A DNA stretch of 64,000 bases from Intestinimonas massiliensis (ex Afouda et al. 2020) (GCF_900626285.1 NZ_LR131147.1:1704658-1768657); one strand, 5' to 3'. Positions 33,177 through 42,427 are shown, numbered from the stretch's first letter. Numbers and translations are program-made. The notes: generated by a model not told the origin, from the sequence alone.

Positions 33177-33665
33177 ATGAATGTCATTGTGGCGGTGGAC
33201 CGGAACTGGGCCATCGGCAAGGATGGGGACCAGCTGTGCTACATCCCCGCCGACCTGAAGCGGTTCCAGACCCTCACCTCCGGCCACGCCGTCATCCTGG
33301 GCCGGAAAACCCTGGCCACCTTCCCCGGCGGCCGGCCTCTGAAGAACCGGCGGAACCTGATCCTGTCCCGGGACCCCTCCTTCGCCCCGGAGGGGGCGGA
33401 GGTGTTCCGTGATCTGGACAGCCTGCTGGCCGCCGCCCCGGCGGACGCCTTCGTCATCGGCGGCGGCAGCGTGTACAATGCCCTGCTGCCTTTCTGTGAC
33501 AAGGCCTACATCACCAGGATCGACCGCGCCTGGCCCGCCGACGTATTCTTCCCCGACCTGGACGCCGACCCGGCCTGGCGGATCACGGAGGAAGGGGAAC
33601 CGCTGGAGCATGAGGGGCTGTCCTTCCGCTATGTGACCTACGAGAGGGTGGGAACATGTATGTAG
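33177..33665 (+). CDS. folA: Dihydrofolate reductase
   Basis: A 162-residue protein from ATG 33177 (AAAAGGAGG upstream). It shows MNVIVAVDRNWAIGKDGDQLCYIPADLKRF, where the usual active-site Asp/Glu region follows, then GRKTLATFPGGRPLKNRRN and FVIGGGSVYNALL. It reduces dihydrofolate made by thymidylate synthase. thyA-folA is a classic pair. Its last 10 bases overlap the nudix gene start. Confidence 0.93.
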   Translation: MNVIVAVDRNWAIGKDGDQLCYIPADLKRFQTLTSGHAVILGRKTLATFPGGRPLKNRRNLILSRDPSFAPEGAEVFRDLDSLLAAAPADAFVIGGGSVYNALLPFCDKAYITRIDRAWPADVFFPDLDADPAWRITEEGEPLEHEGLSFRYVTYERVGTCM

Positions 33666-34216
33666 ACGACATCGCCGCCTATGTGCCCCGGACGGAGCAG
33701 GAGGCGGCAGACCAGGAGCTGATCCTGGACTACTGCAGGCGGTTTCCGGACAACATCCTCACCCGGGAGAATAAGATCGCCCACTTTACCGCCTCCGGCT
33801 TTGTGGTGAACAAGGACTGCTCCAGGGTGCTGATGGCCCACCACAACATCTACAGGGTATGGGCCTGGACCGGCGGCCACGCCGACGGCGAGGCCGATCT
33901 GCTGGGGGTGGCCCTGCGGGAGGCCCGGGAGGAGACGGGCGTGACCCACATCAGGCCCCTGAGCCCCGCCATTGCCTCCCTGGACATCCTGCCGGTGTGG
34001 GGCCATGTGAAGCGGGGGCAGTGGGTGTCCTCCCACCAGCATCTGAACGTGACCTATCTGCTGACGGCGGAGGAGAGCGACGCCCTCCACTTCCGGGAGG
34101 GGGAAAACACCAGGGTGGGCTGGCTGCCGGCGGACCGTCTGCTGGAGCTGACGAACGAGTGGCAGATGGACGAGGTGTATACCAAGCTGCTGGACCGGGC
34201 CCGGGCTCTGCTGTGA
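33656..34216 (+). CDS. NUDIX hydrolase
   Basis: A 186-residue protein beginning inside the end of folA. The nudix box is GGHADGEADLLGVALREA followed by REETGV, with the preceding WAWTGG. The substrate is not predictable. The N-terminal region (about 1-45) is helical and lacks other motifs. Overlap with folA indicates translational coupling, perhaps for nucleotide-pool sanitation. Confidence 0.9.
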   Translation: MYVDDIAAYVPRTEQEAADQELILDYCRRFPDNILTRENKIAHFTASGFVVNKDCSRVLMAHHNIYRVWAWTGGHADGEADLLGVALREAREETGVTHIRPLSPAIASLDILPVWGHVKRGQWVSSHQHLNVTYLLTAEESDALHFREGENTRVGWLPADRLLELTNEWQMDEVYTKLLDRARALL

Positions 34217-34260
34217 CAAAAAAGGAACTGCCGCACTCTCGTGCGGCAGTTCCTTTTTTC
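34217..34260. terminator. Bidirectional terminator
   Basis: AAAAAAGGAACTGCCGCAC, loop, GTGCGGCAGTTCC and a T-run. It separates the convergent nudix and glycosyltransferase genes. Confidence 0.88.
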
Positions 34261-35287
34261 AGTTGAACTTGTAAATCTTCCGGGCCAGCCGGTACAGACG
34301 CACCGACAGCTTCCGGCCCTGATAGCCGGGGATGTTGCTCACAAAGGACAGGGAGCGGTATTTCAGCTTGTGGTACAGTTCCGGGCTTCTGGAGCGCAGA
34401 TACTCCCACAGCTCCGTCTTTTTCCCCAGGGCGGCGGGCGAGCCGTCAATGATAAGGAAAATAGAGGAAATGGTCATCATCATGGACAGGTAGTTCACCA
34501 TGTACCGGGCCAGCTTGGGCTGGGACCCGTACAGCTGCTTCAGGTTGTGGCTCTCGATCATCAGCTTGGTGACCCGCACCTGCTGATCCACCCGGGTGAC
34601 CATCACCTTTTCGTTCACACTCTGGTCCGCCCGTCCGATGAAGTAGCGGTACAGGTCAATGTCCATGTAATACATGCTCTTCACCGCAGGCAGGGGCTGG
34701 TAGACGAAAATGTTGTCCACATAGAAGGTGTGCTTGGGCAGCTCCAGACCGCAGTCCCGCAGCAGCTGGGTACGGTAGATCACCGAGTGCATCAGCAGGT
34801 ACTGGGAGGGCCGGAACCGGCCGATCTCATTCCAGGAGAAGATCCTGCCCTCCGGGAATACGTTGGTGTACCGCATCACCTTCCGGGTGTTGTCCTCCAC
34901 GTGCTCGTAGACGTAGTTGGCGATGAGCATGTCCACCGGCTGCTCCATGGCGGCAAACTCCCGCAGCTTGTCCAGGGCTTCGGCCAGAGCCTTTTCGTCC
35001 AGCCAGTCATCGGAATCCACCACCTTGTAGTACAGGCCGCTGGCCCGGCGCAGGCCCTGGTTGACCCCCTCGCCGTGGCCGCCGTTCTCCTGGTGGATGG
35101 CTTTGACGATGGTAGGATACTCCGCCGCGTATTTGTCGCAGATGGCCGGGGTATCGTCTTTGGTGGAGCCGTCGTCCACCAGAATGATCTCCACATCCTC
35201 CCCGCCGGCAAGCAGCGTGCGGACGCAGTGATCCATGTAAGCCGCAGAATTGTAGCAGGGTACGGCAAATGTGATGAGCTTTGACAT
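34259..35287 (-). CDS. Family 2 glycosyltransferase
   Basis: A 342-residue protein from ATG 35287 (GAGGAAC 7 bases upstream); a GTG 15 bases earlier is in frame. The GT-A motifs are FAVPCYNSAAYMDHC, EIILVDDGSTKDDTP, ENGGHGEGVNQG and VVDSDDWLDEKAL. The C-terminal 120 residues are basic and helical. Acceptor unknown. It follows glf by 11 bases, so it probably adds galactofuranose or a related sugar to a surface polymer; that is inference from context. Confidence 0.87.
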   Translation of the reverse strand: MSKLITFAVPCYNSAAYMDHCVRTLLAGGEDVEIILVDDGSTKDDTPAICDKYAAEYPTIVKAIHQENGGHGEGVNQGLRRASGLYYKVVDSDDWLDEKALAEALDKLREFAAMEQPVDMLIANYVYEHVEDNTRKVMRYTNVFPEGRIFSWNEIGRFRPSQYLLMHSVIYRTQLLRDCGLELPKHTFYVDNIFVYQPLPAVKSMYYMDIDLYRYFIGRADQSVNEKVMVTRVDQQVRVTKLMIESHNLKQLYGSQPKLARYMVNYLSMMMTISSIFLIIDGSPAALGKKTELWEYLRSRSPELYHKLKYRSLSFVSNIPGYQGRKLSVRLYRLARKIYKFN

Positions 35288-35298
35288 GTATCTGTTCC

Positions 35299-36468
35299 TC
35301 ACTTCAGCAGTTCGTCACACAGCTCCAGCGCCCTGGCGGCGATGGCATCCATGTTGTAGTATTTATACTCTGCCAGCCGGCCCAGCAGATGGAGGTTGGC
35401 GTAACGTCCGGCCGCCGCCTGATAGCGGGCATAGAGCGCGTTGTTCTCCTCGTTGATGATGGCGTAGTAGGGGATCTCCCCCTCCGCGCCGGTATAGGCC
35501 CGGGAGTACTCCTTCATGGTGGTGGTGATGCCGGGCAGCTCCTGGCCGGTGAGATATTTGAACTCGGTGATGCGGGTGTAGTCCTGATCCATGGTGTAAT
35601 TCACCGTGCCGTGGCTCTGCCAGTGATCCGCCTGGTGGGTCTCAAAGACAAAGTCCAGGGTGCGGTAGGGCAGCCGGCCGTACTGCCAGCCGAACAGCTC
35701 GTCCGCCGCGCCGGTGTAGATCACGATTCCCTCAAAGGGCTCCCCATCCAGCAGGATCTTGTCCCCCGCCAGCTTCATCCGCTCCAGGGCGTCCACCCCG
35801 GTCTCCACCGTCACGTCCGGGTGATCCAGCAGCCGCTTGAACATGGGAGTATAGCCCTCCAGAGGCATACCCTGATACTCGTCCTGGAAATAGCGGCAGT
35901 CCTCCGACAGGAACACTGGCACCCGGGCAGTAGTGGCCGGGTCGATCTCCTCCGGCTTCTGGCCCCACTGCTTCATCGTGTAGCGGACAAAGACGTGCTC
36001 ATATACGTAGTCGGCCAGGGCGCGGATCTCCGGGTCGGCGTTCTGCCGCAGCTCCAGAATGGTCACCTTCCGCTCCGGGCCGTAGGCGTCCAGCAGCTTC
36101 TTCTCCAGCGCTTCGGCCTGCTCCTGCGGGAATACCGTCCGGAGGGACACCAGGTTGAACGGTACCGGCAGCTCCAGCCGTCCCTCCCCCTCCGGGATGT
36201 TGGCCACCACCTGGTGCTGATAATTCAGCCAGGCGGTGAAGCGGGACAGATAGTCAAACACCCGCTTGCTGTTGGTGTGGAAAATATGGGGGCCGTATTT
36301 GTGGATAAGCACGCCGGCCTTGTCGAAGCAGTCATAGGCATTGCCGCCCACATGGGGCCGGCGCTCCAGCACCAGCACCCGCTTGCCGCCCCGCTCGGCC
36401 AGCTCCCGGGCGGCTACGGCCCCGGCCATGCCGGCGCCGATCACCAGGCAGTCATATCGTGGATCCAT
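35299..36468 (-). CDS. glf: UDP-galactopyranose mutase
   Basis: A 389-residue flavoprotein with the FAD motif CLVIGAGMAGAVAARELA, then RRPHVGGNAYD, GVLIHKYGPHIFHTN, and the family segment EFKYLTGQE, with a C-terminal GRLAEYKYYNMDAI. It converts UDP-galactopyranose to UDP-galactofuranose, the donor for galactofuranose in cell-surface glycans. It forms an operon with the glycosyltransferase downstream. Confidence 0.95.
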   Translation of the reverse strand: MDPRYDCLVIGAGMAGAVAARELAERGGKRVLVLERRPHVGGNAYDCFDKAGVLIHKYGPHIFHTNSKRVFDYLSRFTAWLNYQHQVVANIPEGEGRLELPVPFNLVSLRTVFPQEQAEALEKKLLDAYGPERKVTILELRQNADPEIRALADYVYEHVFVRYTMKQWGQKPEEIDPATTARVPVFLSEDCRYFQDEYQGMPLEGYTPMFKRLLDHPDVTVETGVDALERMKLAGDKILLDGEPFEGIVIYTGAADELFGWQYGRLPYRTLDFVFETHQADHWQSHGTVNYTMDQDYTRITEFKYLTGQELPGITTTMKEYSRAYTGAEGEIPYYAIINEENNALYARYQAAAGRYANLHLLGRLAEYKYYNMDAIAARALELCDELLK

Positions 36469-36574
36469 TGGGATCTTTCCTCTCTTAAGCGGTTTTTTAT
36501 GTGACCTATTGTATCATATATAAAAGGAGCCTGTGATAAAAAGCCATTAAACTTTCCTTAATATTTGCTCAGGT

Positions 36575-37147
36575 TTACCGGCTGGAGCCGGACTGCCCAT
36601 CCTTCTTCTCCGGACCGCCCAGGAAGCACTCGGCATAGTGATCCATAGCATGGCGGATAACCCGGATAGCGGCCTGCCGGTCGTTTACGTCGCCAGCCAT
36701 TGCCTCTTTTCCTTCCAACGCCTTGTACACGGTGAAGAAGTGGGCCATTTCGTCAAAAATGTGAGGCGGCAGGTCCATCAGATCCTGATAGGTATTATAG
36801 GTGGGATCGGAGAAGGGAATGGCAATGATCTTCTCATCGTTCTTCCCGCCGTCCAGCATGGAGATGTAACCCACCGGGTAGCAGCGCACCAGGGTCAGGG
36901 GGTCCATGGCCTCGGAGCACAGCACCAGCACGTCCAGCGGATCGCCGTCGTCGCCATAGGTGCGGGGGATAAAACCGTAGTTTGCGGGATAGTGGGTAGA
37001 GGTGTACAGGACCCGGTCCAGAATGATCAGGCCGGTCTCCTTGTCCAGTTCATACTTTTTCTTGCTGCCCTTGGGGATCTCGATCACAGCGATAAAGTCT
37101 TCCGGCTGGATGCGGGCAGGATTGATATCATGCCAAATATTAGACAT
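36575..37147 (-). CDS. ppa: Inorganic pyrophosphatase, family I
   Basis: A 190-residue protein with the soluble pyrophosphatase pattern: IEIPKGSKKKYELDKETG, YPANYGFIPRTYGDDGDPLDVLVL (metal-binding Asp) and KNDEKIIAIP. It hydrolyses pyrophosphate from biosynthesis. ATG 37147 has AAAGGAGAC upstream. The C-terminal 15 residues are charged and poorly conserved-looking. Confidence 0.95.
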   Translation of the reverse strand: MSNIWHDINPARIQPEDFIAVIEIPKGSKKKYELDKETGLIILDRVLYTSTHYPANYGFIPRTYGDDGDPLDVLVLCSEAMDPLTLVRCYPVGYISMLDGGKNDEKIIAIPFSDPTYNTYQDLMDLPPHIFDEMAHFFTVYKALEGKEAMAGDVNDRQAAIRVIRHAMDHYAECFLGGPEKKDGQSGSSR

Positions 37148-37256
37148 AAAAACGTCTCCTTTGCAAATTGGTACCGCAGAGCGCGCTCTGCCGGCCCGCG
37201 ATATTTGCGCATGCTATATTATATCTGTCCGGGCGGCAAAATACAAGTATTGGCCG

Positions 37257-37297
37257 CAAAACGGCGCGGGGCGGAGGAAATCCTCCGCCCCGCGCCC
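37257..37297 (-). terminator. Probable terminator of the spore protein gene
   Basis: A long stem GCGCGGGGCGGAGGA / TCCTCCGCCCCGCGC lies just downstream of the spore gene on the minus strand, followed by CGTTTT. The T-run is short. Confidence 0.6.
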
Positions 37298-37317
37298 AGG
37301 CTCAATCCGGGAGCCGC

Positions 37318-37518
37318 TTACTGCATGCCGTTCTCGTAGGCCTGGATCATCTTCTTGACCATCTGGCCGCCCACGGAGCCGGCCTCACGGCTGGTCAGGT
37401 CACCGTTGTAACCCTGCTTCAGGTTGACGCCCACTTCCTGAGCGGCCTCCATCTTAAACTTGTTCAGAGCCTCACGAGCGCTGGAAACCACGGGCTGGTT
37501 GCTGTTGGTGTTAGACAT
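37318..37518 (-). CDS. Alpha/beta-type small acid-soluble spore protein
   Basis: A 66-residue protein with the SASP family pattern: ALNKFKMEAAQEVGV, then NGDLTSREAGSVGGQMVKKMI with the germination-protease cleavage region. It coats spore DNA and protects it from UV and chemicals. It is firm evidence that the organism makes endospores. It is monocistronic. A GCATA box about 85 bases upstream may be a sigma-G -35, but the -10 match is weak. Confidence 0.96.
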   Translation of the reverse strand: MSNTNSNQPVVSSAREALNKFKMEAAQEVGVNLKQGYNGDLTSREAGSVGGQMVKKMIQAYENGMQ

Positions 37519-37632
37519 ACGCTTTGCATCTCCTTACATGTTTTTGTTTGCGGATCAACGATCCGAACATAGCTTTGCCCCAGCCCGATTTTCTATGCGG
37601 GAGATCCCCTGCCAATCCATGGAGCACAAAAA

Positions 37633-38787
37633 TCATCCATTTTTATTGATCTTCTCCGGTTCCGCCTTTTGCCCCTGTCGGGTGTAGAGCAGCACGGCCA
37701 GGGCCACGGTGACCGGCACCGCCAGCACGATCCCGAAGCTGCCGGACAGCCCCTGCATGACGGCGATGCCGATGTTGTTGGAGTTGATGATCTGCTGGTA
37801 GGGCAGATCATAGGCGTAGTCCAGCACCAGCATGGAGACGCTGCCGCCGGCAAAGGCCAGGATCAGGGTATTGGAGTCGGTGCCCATCATGTCCCGGCCC
37901 ACATGCATCCCCGCCTTGAACAGCGCCCGGCGGGAGATGGCGGGATTCTGGGCGTGGAGCTCGGCAATGGCGCTGCCGATAGACATGGCCACATCCATCA
38001 CGGCGCCCAGGCTGGAGATCAGCAGGCCGGAGAAGAGCAGCCCTCCCACCTGGACTCCGCTGGTGCTGGACAAGGTAAGCAGGCTTTCAATGTCCGATAC
38101 GTTCCAGCCCGTGATACCGCTGGCCAGGCTGAACAGCGTGGCGGCCACGCCGGCGATGATGACGCCGGCCACCGTGCCGCCGGTGGCCACCAGGGTCTTT
38201 TTGGTGGGTCCGCCGATGAGATACATGGTGACCAGGGTGGTGACGATGCAGAGGAACACCGCCACCCAGAAGGGAGACCAGCCCCGGTACACCAGGGGCA
38301 GATACACGAACAGGATACAGAAGAAGGTAAAGACCAGGCCCAGCGCTCCCTTGAGGCCCTGCTTGCCTCCCACCAGACAGAGGATCAGCAGATAGGCGGC
38401 CGCAAAGGCGTAGATCACCCACTCGCGGTCCTGGGCGTAGACGCTGGTGACGGTGGAATCTCCCGCCACGCTCTGCATGACGATGACCCGCATCCCCACC
38501 GTGCAGCCCGCGCCGAAGAGGAAGCCGGAGGAACTGGTGGTCTCCAGCTTCTGCCCCGCCCGGACGCCGGTGGTCATACGCACCAGCACCCGCTGCTCCC
38601 CCACTCTGGAGCCGTCGGGCTGGAGGTTGTCCTGGAGGATCTCCGTCACCACACCCTTTTCAAAGGTCTGTCCCTCCCGGTTCACCAGGGCGATCCGCTC
38701 CCCCCGGTTGATCCAAAGGATAAACAGCACAAATACCGCCAACAGGAGCAGCGGGATGCCCCACCGCAGAAAACGTGATTTGGTCAT
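37633..38787 (-). CDS. YibE/F family membrane protein
   Basis: A 384-residue protein with an N-terminal signal-like helix (IPLLLLAVFVLFILW), a periplasmic-side beta region (about 30-120) and seven or more helices. The motif GAVMDVAMSIGSAIAEL followed by GRDMMGTDSNTLILAF is the YibE/F core. Family function is unknown; transport has been suggested. Monocistronic. Confidence 0.88.
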   Translation of the reverse strand: MTKSRFLRWGIPLLLLAVFVLFILWINRGERIALVNREGQTFEKGVVTEILQDNLQPDGSRVGEQRVLVRMTTGVRAGQKLETTSSSGFLFGAGCTVGMRVIVMQSVAGDSTVTSVYAQDREWVIYAFAAAYLLILCLVGGKQGLKGALGLVFTFFCILFVYLPLVYRGWSPFWVAVFLCIVTTLVTMYLIGGPTKKTLVATGGTVAGVIIAGVAATLFSLASGITGWNVSDIESLLTLSSTSGVQVGGLLFSGLLISSLGAVMDVAMSIGSAIAELHAQNPAISRRALFKAGMHVGRDMMGTDSNTLILAFAGGSVSMLVLDYAYDLPYQQIINSNNIGIAVMQGLSGSFGIVLAVPVTVALAVLLYTRQGQKAEPEKINKNG

Positions 38788-38811
38788 AAGCTTTGCTCCG
38801 CCTTTCTATTT

Positions 38812-38846
38812 GAAAAAGATTCCCGGCGGCTGTGCCGCCGGGAATC
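38812..38846 (-). terminator. Terminator of the secreted phosphatase gene
   Basis: On the minus strand GATTCCCGGCGGC, a four-base loop and GCCGCCGGGAATC are followed by TTTTT. The gene ends at 38874. Confidence 0.82.
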
Positions 38847-38873
38847 TGTGTCTCACTCAGTTGTACCGTCCGC

Positions 38874-40736
38874 TCAGGCGCCCAGGGACACGCCCAGGGT
38901 GGCCAGGAAGTCGGCGGTCACATAGTAGTTGCCGTTGGCCAGCATGGCCCCGGTGGTAACGCTCTTGCCGTCCACAGAGAGGGTCAGGGAGACGGCGGAG
39001 CCGGTGGTGGGGTCGGAGGAAGGCACAGCGTCGGTGTAGGCGGCGCCGGTGGTGAGCACCACGCCGTTGTTCCACACCACGTTGAACTGGCTGGCGGTGC
39101 CGTTCACGGCGGCGGCAGCGTCCCGCAGGCGGTAATAGGTCTGGCCGCCGGCGGTGAGGGTGGCCACGTCGGCCCCGTCGGTCTTCTGGATGGTGAAGGC
39201 GTCGTCAATGGCCTCGGTCTTGCCGGTCTCGGTCACCTGGTAGGTGATGATGGAGAAGGAATCGTCATCCATCTCGATAACGGAGTAGGAGGGCAGCCAG
39301 TTCTGGCTCCGGGCGGCGATATAGTCCTGCTGGGCGGCGATGAGTTCATAGAACTTGGAGCCGGAGGCGGAGTTGGCGGTCATATACAGGGTGCCCTTGG
39401 GGTTGACCACGGTGTTGCCGGTGGTATCCTCAATGGTATAGCAGCCGTTGTCGGCCTGGAAGGCGTCGTGGGCGGCGGTACCGGCGGTGTCGCTCTCCTC
39501 GGGGTACAGGGGGATCTTCTCGTCGGTCTGGGTATTGTAGGCGTTGTTCCAGTCGTAGTCGGTGCCCTCGTCGTTCAGGCGGAACTCGTAGGTACCGTGG
39601 GTCTGGCCGTCGCCGTAGAGCAGCTTGGAGCGGCTGTAGGTGTGGTCGTGGCCCTGGAGCACCACGTCGATGTCGTACTTGTCAAAGATGGGGGTCAGCT
39701 GGGTACGGAGGATCATGCCGTCGGTGTCGGAGTGGTCCAGGCCGGTGCCGTAGATGTCCTGGTGGATGGTCACGATGCGCCAGGTTGCATCGGGATCGGA
39801 GGCCACGGCCTGCTGGATGGTCTTCTCATGCTCGGCCACATTGTAGTTGTTGGTGTTGAGCACGATGAACAGGCCCTCGCCGTAGGAGTAGTAGTAGTCG
39901 CCGCCCGCCTCGGTCTCGCCGTAGCCGGTGTTGTTGGGGTTGTTGAAGTGGTAGCTGTAATCGGGATTCAGGGAGTCGTGGTTGCCGATGGTGGTGGCCA
40001 CGGGCAGGCCGGCCAGCACGGAGGCGGACAGATAGCCGGCGTACTCCTCCTCCTTGGCCTTACCGGTCTTGTTGACCTGGTCGCCGGCGGAGATGATGAA
40101 GTTCAGGTCGGGATTCTGGGCGGAGGCGATCTCCAGGGTGCGGTTCCAGGCAAAGGAATCGTTGCGGGCGGCAGTGTTGCCGGCGCCGGAGTCTCCCTTC
40201 AGGGTGTCGCTGCCCTGAGTCTGGCCCTTGGAGGCGCCGATCTGAGGATCGCCCACGTAGAGGATCTTCACGCTGTCAAAGCTGCCGGTCTTGTACTCCT
40301 GAACCTCAGTCTGGACGCCGTTCTTCTCCACGGTGTAGTAGTAGGTGGTGTTGGCCTTCAGACCGGTCACCACCACGTGGTTGTAGTTGTAGGCCACGCC
40401 GTCGGTGAGGCTGGTGTCCACCTGGCCGGAGGTGCCGGTGAAGGCGGTCAGGCTGTTCTTATCGGTACCGAAGTGGACCACAGGGGTGGCGGTCTTGCCG
40501 CTCTCGCTCTTGCTGTACCAGGCAAAGTTGAGCTGGGTCTCATCCGCGCCGGGAGTGAGAGAGACCTTGGTATAGTCGGTGGCCGTGGTATCCCACTGGC
40601 TGACCCACGCCTGCCACTGGGCGGAACCGCCGGTCACGCTGCTGTCGTTGTAGCTGGCCGCCAGAGCGAAGGGGCACGCGCTCAGGACCAGGGTTCCGGC
40701 CAGCACGCCGGCCAGGATCTTTTTCCGTTTCTGCAT
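38874..40736 (-). CDS. Secreted purple-acid-phosphatase-like metallophosphoesterase
   Basis: A 620-residue protein from ATG 40736; a TTG three codons earlier is in frame. A signal peptide (QKRKKILAGVLAGTLVLSAC, possibly a lipoprotein cysteine) is followed by a fibronectin-like N-terminal domain (about 40-155) and the metallophosphatase core: YVGDPQIG, SAGDQVN, IGNHDS, HQDIYG and GHDHTYSR. A C-terminal domain (about 520-620) resembles copper-amine-oxidase-N or stalk-type repeats. It probably releases phosphate outside the cell. The upstream region has a promoter and PHO-box-like repeats. Confidence 0.9.
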   Translation of the reverse strand: MQKRKKILAGVLAGTLVLSACPFALAASYNDSSVTGGSAQWQAWVSQWDTTATDYTKVSLTPGADETQLNFAWYSKSESGKTATPVVHFGTDKNSLTAFTGTSGQVDTSLTDGVAYNYNHVVVTGLKANTTYYYTVEKNGVQTEVQEYKTGSFDSVKILYVGDPQIGASKGQTQGSDTLKGDSGAGNTAARNDSFAWNRTLEIASAQNPDLNFIISAGDQVNKTGKAKEEEYAGYLSASVLAGLPVATTIGNHDSLNPDYSYHFNNPNNTGYGETEAGGDYYYSYGEGLFIVLNTNNYNVAEHEKTIQQAVASDPDATWRIVTIHQDIYGTGLDHSDTDGMILRTQLTPIFDKYDIDVVLQGHDHTYSRSKLLYGDGQTHGTYEFRLNDEGTDYDWNNAYNTQTDEKIPLYPEESDTAGTAAHDAFQADNGCYTIEDTTGNTVVNPKGTLYMTANSASGSKFYELIAAQQDYIAARSQNWLPSYSVIEMDDDSFSIITYQVTETGKTEAIDDAFTIQKTDGADVATLTAGGQTYYRLRDAAAAVNGTASQFNVVWNNGVVLTTGAAYTDAVPSSDPTTGSAVSLTLSVDGKSVTTGAMLANGNYYVTADFLATLGVSLGA

Positions 40737-40788
40737 CTGTTCCAACTTCTTTCATCAGTTTAGGATTTTACTTCTCGAACCACCGCGC

Positions 40789-40817
40789 AGTATATCACCA
40801 GAAAAATTGCTGTACAA
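40789..40817 (-). promoter_or_regulatory. Sigma-A promoter of the secreted phosphatase
   Basis: On the minus strand TTGTAC (40817-40812), 17 bases, TATACT (40794-40789), about 53 bases ahead of the gene. Confidence 0.75.
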
Positions 40818-40833
40818 TACATTTCCGGCAACA

Positions 40834-40867
40834 TTTACGCACTTTTTACTTTATTTACATTGTTTAT
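40834..40867 (-). promoter_or_regulatory. TTTAC-type direct repeats, possible PHO box
   Basis: Four TTTAC-like units start at 40834, 40845, 40854 and 40863 (TTTACG, TTTACT, TTTACA, TTTATA), 9-11 bases apart, 17 bases beyond the phosphatase -35 box. PhoP-type regulators bind TT(A/T)ACA-like repeats with about 11-base spacing. The rest of the gap 40737-41140 holds this, the two promoters, and a GC hairpin at 41069-41104. Confidence 0.4.
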
Positions 40868-41036
40868 AACCGGCATTTTCCGCGCTGTGGCGCACGTCTT
40901 TCGCCCGAGCTGATCCTATTGCGGAAATGATTCGGAAATATCTGTCTGTTCTGATACCCTCTTCCGCATTTCTTACATTTGTGTAAAAGAAATAAAAACT
41001 TTCTCTTAATCTTCTGTTAATTGGTATGTAACACTC

Positions 41037-41064
41037 TTGTAATATCTACAGAACGTGCTATGAT
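41037..41064 (+). promoter_or_regulatory. Probable sigma-A promoter of the membrane glycosyltransferase
   Basis: TTGTAA (41037-41042), 16 bases, TATGAT (41059-41064). The transcript would begin at about 41071, at the base of a hairpin. Confidence 0.6.
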
Positions 41065-41068
41065 AGGC

Positions 41069-41104
41069 TGCACCGGAACTGAGGCAGAGCCTCTGCTCCG
41101 GTGC
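41069..41104 (+). promoter_or_regulatory. Hairpin in the glycosyltransferase leader
   Basis: Outer stem GCACCGG / CCGGTGC and inner stem GAGGC / GCCTC form a two-part hairpin at the very start of the leader. A T-rich stretch GCTTTGTTTT follows, so it might attenuate transcription weakly. Confidence 0.45.
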
Positions 41105-41140
41105 GCTTTGTTTTCACGGTATTTGGAGGAACTGCATACT

Positions 41141-42418
41141 ATGTCAATCTTGGAATTCGTGAAGGCGCTGAACTGGAGCATTGCCATTCTGTTCACGCTG
41201 CTGTACCTGTATCAGGGTCTTTACCTGATCATTGGCCTGGTGTGCCGCAGGCACAAGGACCGTCATGAGCCCAGCCGTCTGCACCGCTTCGCGGTGATTG
41301 TCTCCGCCCGCAACGAGGAGCAGGTGATCGGAGAGCTGCTGGATAGTTTACATCAGCAAAACTACCCCAAGGAGCTGCTGGATCTGTATGTGGTGGCGGA
41401 CAACTGCACCGATGACACCGCCGGTGTGGCCCGGAAGGCCGGTGCCTTTGTCTATGAGCGCAGCGATCAGCTCCACAAGGGCAAGGGCTATGCCATGGAC
41501 TATCTCTTCCGCCGGCTGAAGGAGGAGGGGAAGAACAACTATGACGGCTATTTTGTCTTTGACGCCGACAACCTGGTGGACCCCAACTTTGTGCGGGAGA
41601 TGAACCGCACCTTCGACAAGGGCTACGACGCCGTCACCTGTTACCGCAACTCCAAGAACTTCGGGGACAACTGGATCTCCGCCGGGTACTCCATCTGGTT
41701 TTTGCGAGAGGCCCGCTTCCTGAATTTTCCCCGTACCCTGTTGGGTACCAACTGCCACGTGTCGGGCACCGGGTTCCTGGTGTCGGCCAAGGTTATCGAG
41801 GAGAACGGCGGCTGGCCGTTCCACCTGCTCACTGAGGACATCCAGTTCTCCGTGGACTGCGCCATTCAGGGCCGCCGCATCGGCTACTGTGACAAGGCTG
41901 TGATCTATGACGAGCAGCCGGTCACCTTCCGGCAGTCCTGGGATCAGCGGCTGCGCTGGTCCAAGGGCTTCTACCAGGTGGACCGGGAGTACACCGTGCC
42001 GCTGATCAAGGGCTTCTTCCGCCCTGGCCGGCTTGGTACCTCCTGCTACGACATGTTCGTCACCGTGGCCCCCGGCATGCTGCTCACCCTGGCCATGATC
42101 CTGTTCAACGCCGTGATCCTGGCCGCCTGCCTCACCCAGCCCGCCTACCTGGCCGCCCGGGTGATCCACGAGACGGTGGGCTTCATCACCTCCGCCATCG
42201 GCAACTTCTACCTGGGCCTGCTGCTCTACGGCCTGTGTACCGTTCTGTCCGAGTGGCGCCACATCCACGCCCCGGCCGGCAAGAAGCTGGTCTATGTGCT
42301 CACCTTCCCCATTTTTATGCTCACCTACATCCCCATCTCCATCGCCGCCCTGGTGCGCAAGGTGGAGTGGAAGCCCATCTATCACACCGCCACCAAAAAG
42401 GTGGGCGGCCTGAGCTGA
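41141..42418 (+). CDS. Membrane-bound processive glycosyltransferase, family 2
   Basis: A 425-residue protein from ATG 41141, with TTGGAGGAA upstream; the frame is open 40 codons further up, but through the promoter. An N-terminal membrane helix precedes the GT-A domain (VIVSARNEEQVIGELLDSL, VVADNCTDDTAGVA, FDADNLVDPNF, LTEDIQFSVDC and the QRLRW motif) and three to four C-terminal helices. This is the hyaluronan/cellulose-synthase-like pattern, so it probably makes or exports a surface polysaccharide or glycolipid. Product unknown. No partner gene is adjacent. Confidence 0.88.
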   Translation: MSILEFVKALNWSIAILFTLLYLYQGLYLIIGLVCRRHKDRHEPSRLHRFAVIVSARNEEQVIGELLDSLHQQNYPKELLDLYVVADNCTDDTAGVARKAGAFVYERSDQLHKGKGYAMDYLFRRLKEEGKNNYDGYFVFDADNLVDPNFVREMNRTFDKGYDAVTCYRNSKNFGDNWISAGYSIWFLREARFLNFPRTLLGTNCHVSGTGFLVSAKVIEENGGWPFHLLTEDIQFSVDCAIQGRRIGYCDKAVIYDEQPVTFRQSWDQRLRWSKGFYQVDREYTVPLIKGFFRPGRLGTSCYDMFVTVAPGMLLTLAMILFNAVILAACLTQPAYLAARVIHETVGFITSAIGNFYLGLLLYGLCTVLSEWRHIHAPAGKKLVYVLTFPIFMLTYIPISIAALVRKVEWKPIYHTATKKVGGLS

Positions 42419-42427
42419 TGCCCCTGA

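Noticed and set aside
37519..37632. Sigma-G promoter for the spore protein gene
   Set aside because: A GCATA box is present, but the segment 18 bases on (AAAGCTA) matches the -10 consensus CATNMTA at only about half of the positions.
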